Shown: positions 10,550-21,168 of the stretch, one piece after another
Numbering within the stretch: the first letter of the stretch is position 1
Layout of the letters: every line of letters begins with the position of its first letter
Assembly: GCA_015679605.1 (NCBI GenBank)
Contig: JAAAVE010000141.1
Span: forward strand, 1-30,538
DNA: 30,538 nt
Source of the DNA: Podila epigama
Taxonomy: Eukaryota; Mortierellomycota; Mortierellomycetes; Mortierellales; Mortierellaceae
Direction of reading: 5' to 3'
Made by a program: the position numbers and the translations under genes
Notes under the pieces: generated by a model
The model's database searches: none
The model's input: the letters and a program-made list of their open reading frames with translations, nothing else
What the model was told of the DNA's origin: nothing

Positions 10550-10557
10550 TATAAATA
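10550..10557 (+). promoter_or_regulatory. TATA box without an evident protein-coding gene
   Basis: TATAAATA is followed by a CT/CA-rich leader-like stretch (10565-10680), as seen before the GST gene in this window. The only open frame that follows is 34 codons (ATG at 10564, TAG near 10668). It may drive a non-coding RNA, a very short peptide or the distal CCDC47-like gene, or it may be a leftover of a lost gene. Confidence 0.4.
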
Positions 10558-10721
10558 CAGACCATGTCCTTCCTCAACCCATTCACCTTCCTCTTCATCC
10601 ACACACACAGACCAATGCAATATCTATTCGCTATTTTCTATCTATTCACTTACAATCCAGCCATCTAGTCACACACAGAGGTTCTCAGATGCAACTGTGA
10701 ATGTTCGCATTTTACACTGAA

Positions 10722-10780
10722 TTTCTGCGATGCAAATGCGAATACAAAAAAAATCTCTATTTGCATTCGCATCGCAGAAA
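10722..10780. repeat. Hairpin: 23-bp inverted repeat with 13-nt loop
   Basis: The left arm 10722-10744 and right arm 10758-10780 match at 21 of 23 positions. The arms are built from TGCGATGCAAATGCGAAT and its complement, separated by an A-rich loop. The hairpin lies 177 bp upstream of the CCDC47-like ATG. It could be a small palindromic element, a structured RNA element in the leader, or a terminator for transcripts from the TATA box at 10550. Confidence 0.7.
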
Positions 10781-10956
10781 ACCCATGTTAGTACGAATAT
10801 ACTCGTAATATAAAAAAAAAAGTCGTTTTTTACAAAGAGTTGGAAAATTTTGACTGGCCCAAAAAATTAAGCCTTTTTCAGGGCAAAATTGTTTTTGGTG
10901 AGCGCGTTGAGTTGTCATCACTTGTCTTCTTTGTTTCCCTTTTTTTTTTTTTCATC

Positions 10957-12718
10957 ATGTCCCGAACAGTGCTTGTCGTTGGCGTGATTGCAGCGTTAAC
11001 TGTCCTCGCTTCGGTTGTTGGTCCGTGACAAATGGTCAATTCGTAGACAATTATAATGCTACAGAGATTGTCATCAACAAGTTGCTAACGTCACATCATC
11101 AACATTACATTGTTCTTCTTTCTAATAGAGGCATCTCCGGTCTTGGATGCAATTCTAGAGCCATACTATGAGAGTAAGTTTCTCTCAATGGCAATTTCAA
11201 CGTTGCCAAGAAAAAAAAAAGGGCGTTCAGTCTCGAAATGTTCCAATTCGAAGCTCCATGTCTAACCATCTCTTTGCTTTGGATTTTATTTTTTATTTAC
11301 CAGCTATTGAAGAAGTGCTTGACCGGTTCGGACGTGAACTCTTGTATCTTGCGGTGATTATCGCAATGTTGTCTGTTCACGTCGTAGGCAAGCGTCATAA
11401 TGAGATTCTGGCAAAAACGACAATGGCGGTGATGCTTCCCCTTTTCCGCGCCAACTTTGCGCGTGTTGGTGATAACGGTGCTGAGCTCGCGATCGATGCT
11501 CCACATGAGTATATTATCTACCTGACTGGACGCCGTCATGTTGCCACTGTCCACGGATTGATCAAGGTACGTTGCTTTTTACTTATTTCCATAAGTCTTA
11601 TTAAGACTCTTTGTTTTTACATGTCACTTTTGTGTGCTCCAAGGATATGCTGGATCACGGGATTCATAGCATTGCGAATGAAAATGATGCGATCAAAGAA
11701 ACTCATTGACAATGCTTTACATGGCTGCACATTTGGATTCAAATAGATGAGACCTCGCCAGGATTTGATTCGTACCCTGTTCACCTTCTTTTCTACTCCT
11801 GTTCCAGATACATGCACCCTCAATGTGACCATGAACCCGGGCGAGTATAGCGACGGTGTCTTTGCTGTGGTTCCCAAGGACAAGGGCGTGTCTCTTCGCA
11901 ACAAGTTTTATGATCTGAGCACCTTCACACGCGCCTCCAACCAACCCTCACTGGACCAGGACTTGATCTCGCTCACGGAATCGAGTGAACTCTCGGATGC
12001 GATCTTGCCCTTGGTCAGTGCTAAACTGAACCGTGCGGCCGAATGGCTTGACTACTTTATTGTATCTGACCAGCCCATGCACAAACCCGAGCGGTAGGTT
12101 TTACTCTATCCTTTTCTTTTTTTTTGCATGAGGTTTATTTTGATATTGAAGGATGGACCTTGTCTCTCATGCAGCCATGTTATTCTCTTTATGATCTGTT
12201 CTTTAGTGCTGCGACTCAGCCTTATGCCAAGCGTATTTCGCTCTCGTTCAGGTTGCCTTCTCATAAGCACGCACGCGAGATTGTGCCACTGGTGGAGGCT
12301 CTGATTGCATGCTTGGATGGTCTTCCTCGCGATTGCCATGTGTCGACAGTGGTAGGATACTATTTGTTTTTATTTTTTATTTTTTTGCTTCTTCTTGTAT
12401 TTGAACAACTAGGGTTTTTGCTGGAAGGTTCAACCTCTTCTCTCAAGAAATAAGAAAATATACTAAACAGTTTTGGTCGTATTGAATTGAAATGGGACAT
12501 AGATCAAGACCAAGATTAGCAAGGCCAGAGAAGAGGCAGAGAAGGAGCTTGCAAAGAAGGATCAGGCCGAGCGTGCGCGTGAGTTGGAAGAGAAACGCGC
12601 ACGGGAGAAGCGTGATCAGGAAAAGAATTTGTCACCAGAGGCTCAGCGTAAGCTTGCGGCCAAGGAGGAAAAGAAGGCACTCAAGAAGCGTCAAAAGTCG
12701 ATGATCAAGCGCGGATAA
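10957..12718 (+). CDS. CCDC47 / DUF1682 family ER membrane protein, six exons
   Basis: Predicted fungal homologue of CCDC47, the PAT-complex component that helps insert multipass membrane proteins at the ER translocon and binds Ca2+ in animals. Exons are 10957-11020, 11129-11173, 11304-11566, 11747-12093, 12207-12351 and 12503-12718; all phases agree and give 359 residues. A hydrophobic N-terminus (residues about 5-21, LVVGVIAALTVLASVV) is a signal or anchor, and a second membrane segment lies at about 48-65 (LLYLAVIIAMLSVHVVG). A conserved cytosolic domain follows with GRRHVATVHGLIK, MRPRQDLIRTLFTFF and a region with NKFYDLSTFTR. The basic coiled-coil tail, about 289-359 and rich in Lys, Arg and Glu, is the hallmark of the family. 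The human protein is longer because of an acidic luminal N-terminal region that is mostly missing here. The first donor (GTCCGT) is weak, so exon 1/2 joining is less sure than the rest. Confidence 0.87.
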
Positions 12719-12737
12719 GCGTATTGGTCGTGTATGT

Positions 12738-12780
12738 AAGAGAGAGAGACAGAGAGAGAGAGAAAAAGCGAGAGAGATAG
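12738..12780. repeat. GA-rich microsatellite in 3' flank
   Basis: An (AG)n tract with a few interruptions follows the CCDC47-like stop codon. It lies between two convergent genes whose ends are 254 bp apart. AAAAATAAAA-type A/T repeats at about 12870-12893 may serve polyadenylation. Confidence 0.7.
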
Positions 12781-12972
12781 TCCGTTGAGAGAATGATGTG
12801 TAGAGAAGCGTGTGGTCCAAATAGCATTTGGACGTAGATGTGGCGGTGGATGCAGACATGGATACAGGAAAAAAATAAAAATAAAAATAAAAAACAACAT
12901 AGAGGCGGACTAAATCAATGTATTCTCAAATGCTTGTTATGCTGTTGTTATATTCTCATGGGACCCATTGGC

Positions 12973-14142
12973 CTATTTTTCTATTCCAATGAGCTCGTCC
13001 ATAAAGTCGGCAGCAGAACTCTGTTTCTTGAGGAGACCGACGCCCGTTCCAGACCAGAGTGGCAAAAGATCATAGTCTTGCTCAGAATTTGCCCTTGTCC
13101 AATCTTCCTTGGTCCCATCAAAGTCCCTTTTCAACAACTTGAACGAATCTGTACCCTTCGCAGCTTTGCCTTCCCTTTGATTGTAGATTTCCTCACGGTC
13201 GGTTACACTGTTCCTGACCACTCGGCCATCATAAGGCTCGGGCCAATCAAAGGCACGCAAGTCGTCAAAGATCCTTGTGCGAACAGTGTTGACACCACCA
13301 TCTTCCGTCTGCAGGAGCCGTTCCTTGGCCTTTTGAGGACCAAGCGATTCAAAGGTTGGCATGAAACCTGTACCGATTACAGCGCCTGATGCACCCATGT
13401 CTTGGACAGATCGGAACTGAACATTAGTAGAGATACCACCTGCAGCGAGGACTGCAGGTACAGCTACATTTTTGGCCTTGTTGTTCGCTTCCAAGGCAGA
13501 AATGACCTCGGGGAGGAGGGTCAACAAGGGACTGACCTTTCGGGCGCCATGTCCACCAGCCTCGGTGCCCTGAACAACAATCACATCGACAGCATCATCT
13601 TGGGCTTGGATGGCCTCAGTGACGGTACTGACTTGGACGATGACCTTTGAGCCAGGGGCGCCGTGCTCGCGAACGAGACGAAGGTAAGGGCGGTAATCAC
13701 CGAATGAGAACCAGTAACCAATAGGGGGTCGACCCTTTTGTGTGGATCCCGAGTTGGTGAACGTGGCCGTGTCTCCTTCGCCACGGAGGATGGAGAGCAA
13801 AAGGTCGGGGCCTTGGCGGTCGAGCCAGAATGTAATGAAACCTACAGCATAGGGTAGAAACTGTTGTTGCTGTTTGGACGATGCAAGAGCAGCAGCAGGT
13901 GGATCAATATCATGAAGCAAGGATTGAGTGTTGTGTAGATCGTGAAGAATCTTTGCTGGGTCGGTGTAGTAACCGATCGGGTAGATGGGAAGACCACCGT
14001 TGTTGGCGACAGCAGCGACGAGCTTTGGTCCTGACCAGCCGTTCATTGGAGCAGAGACGATGGGTTTGGTGAGACGTGGGGTGTTGGTGGAGGTGCGAGT
14101 GAGGTGCCTGAATGTGGTGAGGAACTTGTTGGCGGTGCTCAT
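12973..14142 (-). CDS. Nitronate monooxygenase (2-nitropropane dioxygenase family), single exon
   Basis: FMN-dependent TIM-barrel enzyme that oxidises alkyl nitronates such as propionate 3-nitronate, which detoxifies nitro compounds. The 389-residue frame has the FMN/phosphate motifs in order: TKPIVSAPMNGWSGPK at 26-41, VIVVQGTEAGGHGARK with the family histidine at 198, VLAAGGIS around 231-238, and GAVIGTGFM further on. The family's catalytic His in the E-A-G-G-H motif is present. The frame is open upstream to 14295, but that extension is low-complexity, reads through a (GT)n microsatellite and contains no good signal; the ATG at 14142-14140 is chosen because it starts a normal N-terminus. 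No intron is seen. It is convergent with the CCDC47-like gene and divergent from the Nudix gene. Confidence 0.9.
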   Translation of the reverse strand: MSTANKFLTTFRHLTRTSTNTPRLTKPIVSAPMNGWSGPKLVAAVANNGGLPIYPIGYYTDPAKILHDLHNTQSLLHDIDPPAAALASSKQQQQFLPYAVGFITFWLDRQGPDLLLSILRGEGDTATFTNSGSTQKGRPPIGYWFSFGDYRPYLRLVREHGAPGSKVIVQVSTVTEAIQAQDDAVDVIVVQGTEAGGHGARKVSPLLTLLPEVISALEANNKAKNVAVPAVLAAGGISTNVQFRSVQDMGASGAVIGTGFMPTFESLGPQKAKERLLQTEDGGVNTVRTRIFDDLRAFDWPEPYDGRVVRNSVTDREEIYNQREGKAAKGTDSFKLLKRDFDGTKEDWTRANSEQDYDLLPLWSGTGVGLLKKQSSAADFMDELIGIEK

Positions 14143-14854
14143 GGTGAGTGTGTATGTCTGTGTGTATGAGATATGAATGTGTGTGTGTGTGTGTGTGTGT
14201 GTGTGGCAATGAGATGTGAATGTGTGTGTGTGTGAAAGAAAGAAGAACAAGAAGCAAAGCAAAAAAAAAAATTTTGGTGAAAAAGTGACGATCATTGCTC
14301 AAAAGGCACTGCTGACAAATGTTCGCGTTGGCGTTCACAAGGCGTTTGTTGTATGGTATTGTACACAACCATCATCAGGCATAGGCATGTGCTTCTTTTT
14401 CTTTTCTTGTCCTGCTTCTTTGCCTTGTGTGCTGATGTTACAACCTTGACTGGTCTCGTCCATTGGCAAACTACTACATGAACAGACCAGCAACATCGCT
14501 GACAAAAAAAAAAAAAAAAGTGATAGCAACAGTGCGCAATGACCGTTGCATTGATTTTTTCGGTAAAAAAAAAAGTCCACGTGCCTTCCATTCCACCAAG
14601 AGTGACAATACACAGTTTTTTTTTCTGTTACATAATAAAGCAAAAAGGGACACTCGGCTCACTTTTCTGTAAAGAATGATCTCTTCACATTGAACAATTG
14701 ACCAATTGAATGAATCAAGGAGTTGTCCATTTCTTTGTTCACTCCTTCTCCCTTTGGTCCTTTATTCACTTTACACTCGACCACAAAGAAAATATCTTTA
14801 TTTTCTTTTTCTTTTCCCCCCGACCTTCCATCTAGTCCAACAAGTACATATCCA
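14143..14854. other. Divergent intergenic region with (GT)n microsatellite
   Basis: About 710 bp separate the divergent starts of nitronate monooxygenase and the Nudix gene. A (TG)14 run lies at 14178-14205, a second short GT run at about 14220-14233, and A runs at 14261-14270, 14503-14519 and 14565-14574. A CT/T-rich tract (14788-14820) just before the Nudix ATG looks like its core promoter or leader. Open frames here are shadows of low complexity. Confidence 0.55.
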
Positions 14855-16204
14855 ATGAACAAAAAATCGGCTGCAGCAATCGAACGACTCAGGCAGTTCC
14901 CAACGGTGATTGACGCTTTCAAGACAGATAAGCGATCTGCAGTCCTTGTGCCACTTGTGGCGAACCCAACGACAGGAGACCTCGAGGTCATCCTCACTGT
15001 CCGTTCATCCAACCTGCGGACGAATGCTGGAGGTGAGTAACACACAGAGACATTGAGATTCAAATTCAAATTCAAATTCAAAAAAAGAAAAAGAAATGCC
15101 TCGGCTAATCCACCTGTGGGTAAAACAAGAGCATTGTTACTCATATCGATGTTACTCACTCTCATATAGATGTTGCGTTTCCTGGAGGTAATAATGGATA
15201 GATTTGAATCATCTCGAGTCCTCGACTGAACTTACCACCATCCCCCCCTCCACATTATGAGTGATACGCATGCATTTTTGGCGCGTCTTATCCTTGCATC
15301 GTTCATTTGATTCAACGAATTGACCCTTTTGAGAACGTTCTACTGCATGATGAACAGGTAAACGCGATCCCGAGGACGTGGATTTGATTGCTACTGCTGT
15401 AAGTGTTGGTTTGATCTCCGCAGAGGTCAAAGTGCGCAACTCTCTCTTCCTTTCTCCCCCTTTATTTTTTCATTTGAATCTTCTCCACATTGTGCGCAAT
15501 GTACTTTTGGACTTTTTATCACGTCTGACATCTCTAACACGACGCCGTAATATCTATAGAAACGAGAAGCGCTGGAAGAGATCGGTCTTCCATACTCTGC
15601 ATCAGAACATCTCACCACACTCTCGCCTGTTCTCTCACGCCACCTTCAAGTTGTCACTCCTATTGTAGCCTTTTGTCCACATTTGACCCCTCAAGACATT
15701 GTGACCCAATTACGCCCAAACCCTGGCGAAGTGGCTGCCATCTTTTCAACACCTCTCGAGTCCTTTCTCGATCCTCCAGAGGGCACATACGCGTATTTTG
15801 ACATGCAATGGTTGTCTTCCTTATCACACCGTGTTCATCGATTTGATCGATGCGGGACAGAACATTACATTGTGGAGCAACTGTCTTTATCAGAGGACCA
15901 TGGTCAAAAAGCATCATCATTGACTTCAGTCCAGATGGATTTCGGACAGGCGTATCACCAGCATGTATCTCTGGAAGAAAAAGGTGGACATCAACAACGG
16001 CAACGAGAACCAGAAACCAGGAATGCTGGCACTGTAACTCAAGGATGGTCAGTCTACGGTCTGACAGCAGGAGTCGTGATTGAGGTGGCCAAGATTGCAT
16101 ATGGTCGACAACCATCGTTCGACGAGTATGCGCCAAACCAAGAGCAAGACGTTGGACTGATGGCTGAATGGCATAACCAACGGTTTTCACATAATCGATT
16201 GTGA
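14855..16204 (+). CDS. Nudix hydrolase, CoA diphosphatase (NUDT7/Pcd1) type, four exons with 18-nt micro-exon
   Basis: Predicted to cleave CoA or acyl-CoA to 3',5'-ADP and (acyl)phosphopantetheine. Exons are 14855-15032, 15170-15187 (18 nt), 15358-15398 and 15560-16204; phases 1, 1 and 0 agree, giving 293 residues. The joined sequence restores ILTVRSSNLRTNAGDVAFPG followed by GKRDPEDVDLIATA and then KREALEEIGL: the UPF0035 CoA-Nudix lead and the Nudix box, whose Glu residues bind Mg2+ (REALEE at about 81-86). The C-terminal GLTAGVVIEVAKIAYG is also typical of the family. Without the micro-exon the VAFPG strand would be lost, which supports the model. The C-terminus (FSHNRL) has no obvious peroxisomal SKL signal, so location is open. 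An ATTCAA hexanucleotide repeat lies in intron 1 (about 15058-15082). The frame is open upstream of 14855, but this is the first ATG. Confidence 0.88.
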
Positions 16205-16445
16205 AAAATGAATACCCTCCCCACTGTGCACGTAATGCAGAGCAACTTGACCTAAATTCTATTGCAACTACAATCCTTGTACAGAAAAAGAGAACTGCAG
16301 GTTACAATAGAGTGGTTCAAATTTACTTTAATAATGTTATAAAGGTCTATGGTATATAATGTTTTTGGAAGTTTGTACTTTTGTCGACGGTAGAGGGTAG
16401 TCAATTCTTCAAGAAAATAAGAAAAAAAAAAAGTCTGTGTAGCTT

Positions 16446-18194
16446 TTAAAAGACATTGTAGGAGCGAAGCAAGTTGTAAGCACGGATGAGCATGCTCTGC
16501 TTGGCAATGATGTTGTATCCCTCGTATTGGAGCACAGGCTCCATGAAAAGTGACGCGGTCGACAAGTTGAACGCCCAGGTAAGAGCGATGAGAATGATGG
16601 AGGGGACTTGGATGCGCTGGCCAACTGTGTTGTTCAAGGCCTTGGAGATGATTGTAGCTGCGCCTTGAATCAAGAAGAAGGCGGTCATATGTCCTACGCG
16701 AGCATGGAACATGCCAACCATCATGTACTCGTGCATCAATCCCGACATCAAAAAGACACCCATGATCGGCAGGACCATCTCGACTGTCCGTGCCAATTCG
16801 CGGTTGACGTTGGGCGAATTGGTGACGTGCTTGCGAAGGAGGTGGTGAACGGGTTTGAAGCCGAGGTCGACCCAGATGTACTGGAACAGGTGGTGCCACT
16901 GGCGCCAAAATTCTGCGGGTGAAGTAGCGAATCCTGGGAAGTAGTGACGAACAAGTGACCATTCTAAACAGTGAGGTACGGTCGGGGAGGTTTTTTTTTT
17001 TTTTGGAGATTAACATCCATTGTATACATGCCATATTGCCATGCAGTCTTCAAAAAGAAAAAGAGCAAGATAAAAAAAGATGCTTTTCCAGTCTCACTAT
17101 TTACCTGTGTCATGGATCAAATTACCAGTGACGGTAGCCCAGATGATCATGAGTGAGTAGTTGGCGAGCGAGATATCAAAGATGACCATTGCTCCGACAG
17201 CAATGGTAACGAGGAATTGACCTGGGAGAGAAAAGGTTTTGATCTGTTCAAAGGTAAAGAAACTCATGACGAAAGGGATGATGTCCATGAGGACGGCATA
17301 AAAGATCCATCGAGGCAGGTATGCGCTCCAATGTTGAGGGTTGGGGTCCTTGGGTGGGACATAGATCTGAGGAATAGTCTTGCCACGAGTGTGAGGTTTT
17401 TGAAGAGGGTCTGTGGCTGTTGTGGTAGTTGAGTGTGATGGAATGGGCGTAGATGAGCCAGAGGCTGTAGCGGATGGGGTGCTAGATCCAGAGGCTGAAT
17501 TTGAGCCATTGTCGCTGAGGCTGTCGATAGAGTTGTTGTCATTAACATTGTCATTCATAGTGTTGTCATTATCATTATCGTTATCATTGTTGTCGTGCAT
17601 CAACGCCTTTTCAGCCTTGGCTTTGCGAGTTGCTTGAGCAAGTTCAATGGCTTTCTTTTCCTGCTCCCGTCTGAGACGAGACTGATGGAGCTCGAGTTCA
17701 TAACGTTGGAGCTGGTCCTTGGTCATGGGAACTTTGCGGAAGGGTCTCCAGATCTCTGTCCACCAGTCTTCAAGGTTGAGGGTTGGCTCCTTTGCGGTAC
17801 GCCATGGAGTGACGTAGTAGAGGTCGATCATGCGCATGAGGACGCAGCCACAGGCACCCATGTGGACAAGTTGGAACATGGGTGCGTCGGTGGAGGTGAA
17901 GATGAGTGGGGCGATGGTGAGACCTACAACGAGTGGAGCTGCAATGACTTGCTTCTGACGGAGGGCGAAAGGCAAGAGGAGGAGGAGATAAAGACTGCCA
18001 CCAAAGATGAAGAAGATGGAAAAGTAGATGGAGTCTGGGAGCTTGATCTGGGTCGTGTTATGGGCGGCAGGGATACATGGCGTCACTGGTAGGGACTTTG
18101 GTAGAGTATCAAGCCAGGAGGAGATAGAGAATGCTGTGAGCTCATTGAGCGAGTTGAATAAGGAGGCCAACGGGGCCAACAACGGGGTTTCCAT
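16446..18194 (-). CDS. Wax synthase-like MBOAT_2 acyltransferase, paralogue A (two exons)
   Basis: Predicted multipass ER membrane O-acyltransferase that moves an acyl group from acyl-CoA to an alcohol (wax ester, sterol or similar). Exon 1 is 18194-17105, the intron 17104-16964 (GTAAAT...TAG, 141 bp) and exon 2 16963-16446, giving 535 residues. Hydrophobic segments begin at about 56-77 and 83-101, and further spans lie after residue 290. The family box SPAEFWRQWHHLF lies at 378-390 (His387) and the invariant Ser-Gly-x-x-His motif at 437-441 (His441 in SGLMHEY). An insertion of about 60 residues (roughly 200-262), rich in Asp, Asn, Ser and Thr with (ND)n, sits in the loop between membrane regions; paralogues B and C have shorter loops there. 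This copy alone has an intron. The substrate cannot be told from sequence. Confidence 0.82.
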
Positions 18195-19437
18195 GTGGGT
18201 GATGTGCTATGTTATGTGTGCAGTGAAGGAGTAGTTGCGAGGGTGTATTTTTTTTTGGAGCAAACGGGGCCCTTGTTCAGCAATGGGGGTTGGGTATAAG
18301 GACTGTGAGAAAGAAGATGAACAAAGGATGGGATGGGATATGGATGAGAAATGTGCAAAAGAAAGAAAGAAAGGAATGATGACGGTGTTGAAGATTGAGA
18401 CGAATACTCAAGTTAAGCAAAAGAGAGCGAGAGATAGAGAGAGAGCTATTTAAGCCATTCGCCTTTCTTCCTTCACAAGCACACAGCATGTACCTTTTCA
18501 TATGTCAATTCTGGCTTGGTTTAGTGTAAAAAGAAAAAAAGAAAAAAAGAAAAAAAGAAAAAAAAGAAAAATCAACACCCGCACAGACGGGCTCACTTTC
18601 AATGCTTTTATGGGATAATTGCGTGCGTTGTGAGGCATGCATCATCATTGTCCAGCATTTCAACAACAGAAAACAAAGGTGTTATCTGTGCTCAAAGCAT
18701 GCGCGTATATCCCGACGAACACATGTCCATCCACCTTAAATTATTCGTTGAAGGCACACACACAGACACGCACACGTGTCATGTCTCATCGCCAGCAACA
18801 CTCATTGTCATTGAATATTGAATGAACAGACGAGCAGCATATGCGGACATTCCTCGAACAGGCCATTGTCATTGTCAGCATTTTGCCTTTTCTGGAGATC
18901 AAAGTACGGACACTTTTCTCTTCCCACATACAAAACATACATAAGATTTCACACGCTTTTATTTTTTTCTGAAGAATCATCGTTTACCACCAGCATGACA
19001 TCTTTCGTATGTCCTGTGAGACAAATACCTTGCCAAGAACAATGGCCAAGATTTGAACCGAAACGACAAGGATCAAGGGATGAGATGCTGGATAACAACA
19101 GAACGATTGACAACGATATAAACCATTTAATTTTTTTTTATCTCTGTGGAGCGAGCCGAGTCGGAGCATGAAAAAAAATAAATGTGAATGTTCGATAGAC
19201 ATGTGGAGGAGGAGCCATTCATTTATTACGATTGCTACTCTTGGTCGTATGGTCTGAATCACTAACACGTTCATATAGTACAGTACAGCATAACAGCAGG
19301 ACGAACCCATAGGAATGGTCATTGTTGGTTCCGAGAATTTACTTTTCCTACTTGTGTATGTATATCACGCAACACCACTTTTCAAGTTCCCATTCCTGTT
19401 CAGACCACGCACACACCTCAGACTATGTACCAAAAAA
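18195..19437. other. Intergenic region between paralogues A and B
   Basis: About 1.2 kb without a supportable gene. On the minus strand a TTAAATAG TATA-like sequence at about 18453-18446 precedes a CT-rich leader (the GA tract at 18423-18445 read on +), a plausible promoter for paralogue A. A (GAAAAAAA)n purine tract lies at 18528-18570, and a CA-rich stretch at about 18756-18776. Confidence 0.5.
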
Positions 19438-20997
19438 CTAGGCATCTAGAGTATCGCTATGGTATCGTCTCCAGAGTGTGCTACACTCCTTCATATCGAG
19501 CCACACCCCGTTGTTCATATAAGGCTTCACGAAAAGCGGCAGCGTCAAGATATGGAACCCCCAGGTGAGCACCATCCCTACCAGATGCAGCAACCAGCCC
19601 ACTACTGGATGACCGTGTGTGTACGTCCGCGTCAGGAACCGTCCCGGACGCGTGTGCTTCATTGCTTCGCAGGCTATGACTGCAAACCCCTGGATCCAGA
19701 AATACACCATCTGACTCCAAATCGGCTCGCGCCATGCAGCCAGCACCGAGTACGCGTGAAAGATCCCCGAGAGTGAAAACACGGCCATCACAGGCAAAGT
19801 CGACTGAGCGATTCGCGAGAACATTGAGCCAACGCGTTCAGGGGTCAAGGTCCGTCTCGTCCAGCGTTGGACAGGTAAAAAGCCCAGATCCACCCAAATG
19901 TACCGAAAGAGTGTTTGCCAATTGTTCCAGAAATTAGCCGGTGAGAATGCAAAACAAGGTAGGTAATGCGTCAACATAGTAAACTCTGTGGGGTCCGCGC
20001 TCCGGCCCCGCACCAGGGCCCATAAGAGAGCAATGGTATAATAGACGTGCAGAATAAAGAGGGCTAAGACGCCGCCCATACTAGCGACAAAGAGGCCATA
20101 TTGGAAGAGCGGTAGGCGATTTGCCTGCGCTGACGAGTAATGGCACAGGAGGAACAAGAGGCCATCCATCATACAATAATAAAAAACATTAAAACCAAGG
20201 AGCTGATGCCATGGTAACAAGGTCGCTTTGGCTTCATGGTTGTTGTGCTGTTGACTCTGCTTCTTATCACCTGCTCGTACAGTCTTCTTTGCGCTTGTCA
20301 CTGTTCTTGTTGCGTTGGCAGTTTTTCTTGTCCGCTCCTTGCCAGACATGATCCGCACAGGTGACCATAATTCAATTTTAAAGCGGTGCCAGTCCCACAT
20401 CAGGGGCTCGTCATGATAGTGTTGAAGGCCAAGGGGTTGGACTTTTGTCTGTTCTGCCCCCATCACTTTTACGCCTCCGTGGGCATCTGTCTTCTCGACT
20501 TTATCCAGCGACCAGAGGAGGTATCGGCTGGGAACTTTGGTCCATGGCTGGATATAGTAGAGGTCAATGAAGCGGGTGCCTGTAGCGATGGCGGTGACGA
20601 TGAGAGCGAGGTGGAGAAGACGGTAAGGGCAGGTGAAAAAGACGGGTCCGAGCACAAGGACGTGTAAGAATGGTAGGGCGACAATCTGTTTGGTGCGACT
20701 TGTGCGTGGATAGGGCAGGATAAGGAGCACGTAGAGGGTGATGAGGCAAGTGAAAAAGACAGCGATAAAGACGCCATTGGGGACGACGACAAGTTCAGGT
20801 AGCCATGATGACGATGTCGGCTTGGTTGCGAGGGTGTAGAGACGCGTGTGGGAAGTCCAAGTCAAGAGTGGATAGTGTTTATAGAGAGCGATGTTGACAT
20901 GGTTAAGGGATGGTAGGAGCGTGTGGACTCTGTGAAAGAGATGGAAGAGATACTCTCTAAGGAGGATCCAGTCTGCGTATATTGCGAGTTTTTGCAT
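19438..20997 (-). CDS. Wax synthase-like MBOAT_2 protein, paralogue B, with altered second box
   Basis: Single-exon frame of 519 residues, from ATG at 20997 to a TAG at 19440-19438. The membrane layout matches A and C: hydrophobic segments at about 75-97 and 105-140, the DLYYIQPWTKVPSRYLLW region, and LMWDWHRFKIELWSPVR, which is shared with C. The Ser-Gly-x-x-His motif is intact (SGIFHAY, His414). The preceding box reads SPANFWNNWQTLF at 352-364: Glu is replaced by Asn355 and the His of the W-H pair by Gln361, where A and C have SPAEFWRQWH and TPAEFWIRWH. This position lines up with the conserved polar (His/Asn) residue of the MBOAT active site, so activity or substrate may differ. A Lys/Thr/Arg-rich loop lies at about 216-250. 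The gene lies head-to-tail between the other two copies, 268 bp from C. Confidence 0.82.
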   Translation of the reverse strand: MQKLAIYADWILLREYLFHLFHRVHTLLPSLNHVNIALYKHYPLLTWTSHTRLYTLATKPTSSSWLPELVVVPNGVFIAVFFTCLITLYVLLILPYPRTSRTKQIVALPFLHVLVLGPVFFTCPYRLLHLALIVTAIATGTRFIDLYYIQPWTKVPSRYLLWSLDKVEKTDAHGGVKVMGAEQTKVQPLGLQHYHDEPLMWDWHRFKIELWSPVRIMSGKERTRKTANATRTVTSAKKTVRAGDKKQSQQHNNHEAKATLLPWHQLLGFNVFYYCMMDGLLFLLCHYSSAQANRLPLFQYGLFVASMGGVLALFILHVYYTIALLWALVRGRSADPTEFTMLTHYLPCFAFSPANFWNNWQTLFRYIWVDLGFLPVQRWTRRTLTPERVGSMFSRIAQSTLPVMAVFSLSGIFHAYSVLAAWREPIWSQMVYFWIQGFAVIACEAMKHTRPGRFLTRTYTHGHPVVGWLLHLVGMVLTWGFHILTLPLFVKPYMNNGVWLDMKECSTLWRRYHSDTLDA

Positions 20998-21168
20998 CTA
21001 TTGAGGCTCGGGTATCAGTTATCAGACAGGTGTCGAAGGTGTCAAGCAGATGTCAACCTCGGGGGTATGAAATGGGTAATGAATGAAATGGATGGAAAGG
21101 ATGGAAAGGATGTTGAGAATGTGGGAGATTGCGTGAAAAGGAGGCCAATCGCACAATGTCTAATAAAA

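Noticed and set aside
11567-11746. Additional CCDC47-like exon after LIK
   Set aside because: The frame stays open, but the peptide interrupts a conserved block; direct joining gives a natural GRRHVATVHGLIK-MRPRQDL sequence.
14143-14295. N-terminal extension of the nitronate monooxygenase frame
   Set aside because: It reads through a (GT)n microsatellite, giving His-Thr repeats, and homologous enzymes normally start near the chosen ATG.
15660-16190. Minus-strand frame of 176 codons
   Set aside because: Shadow of the last Nudix exon, whose own frame carries the family motifs.
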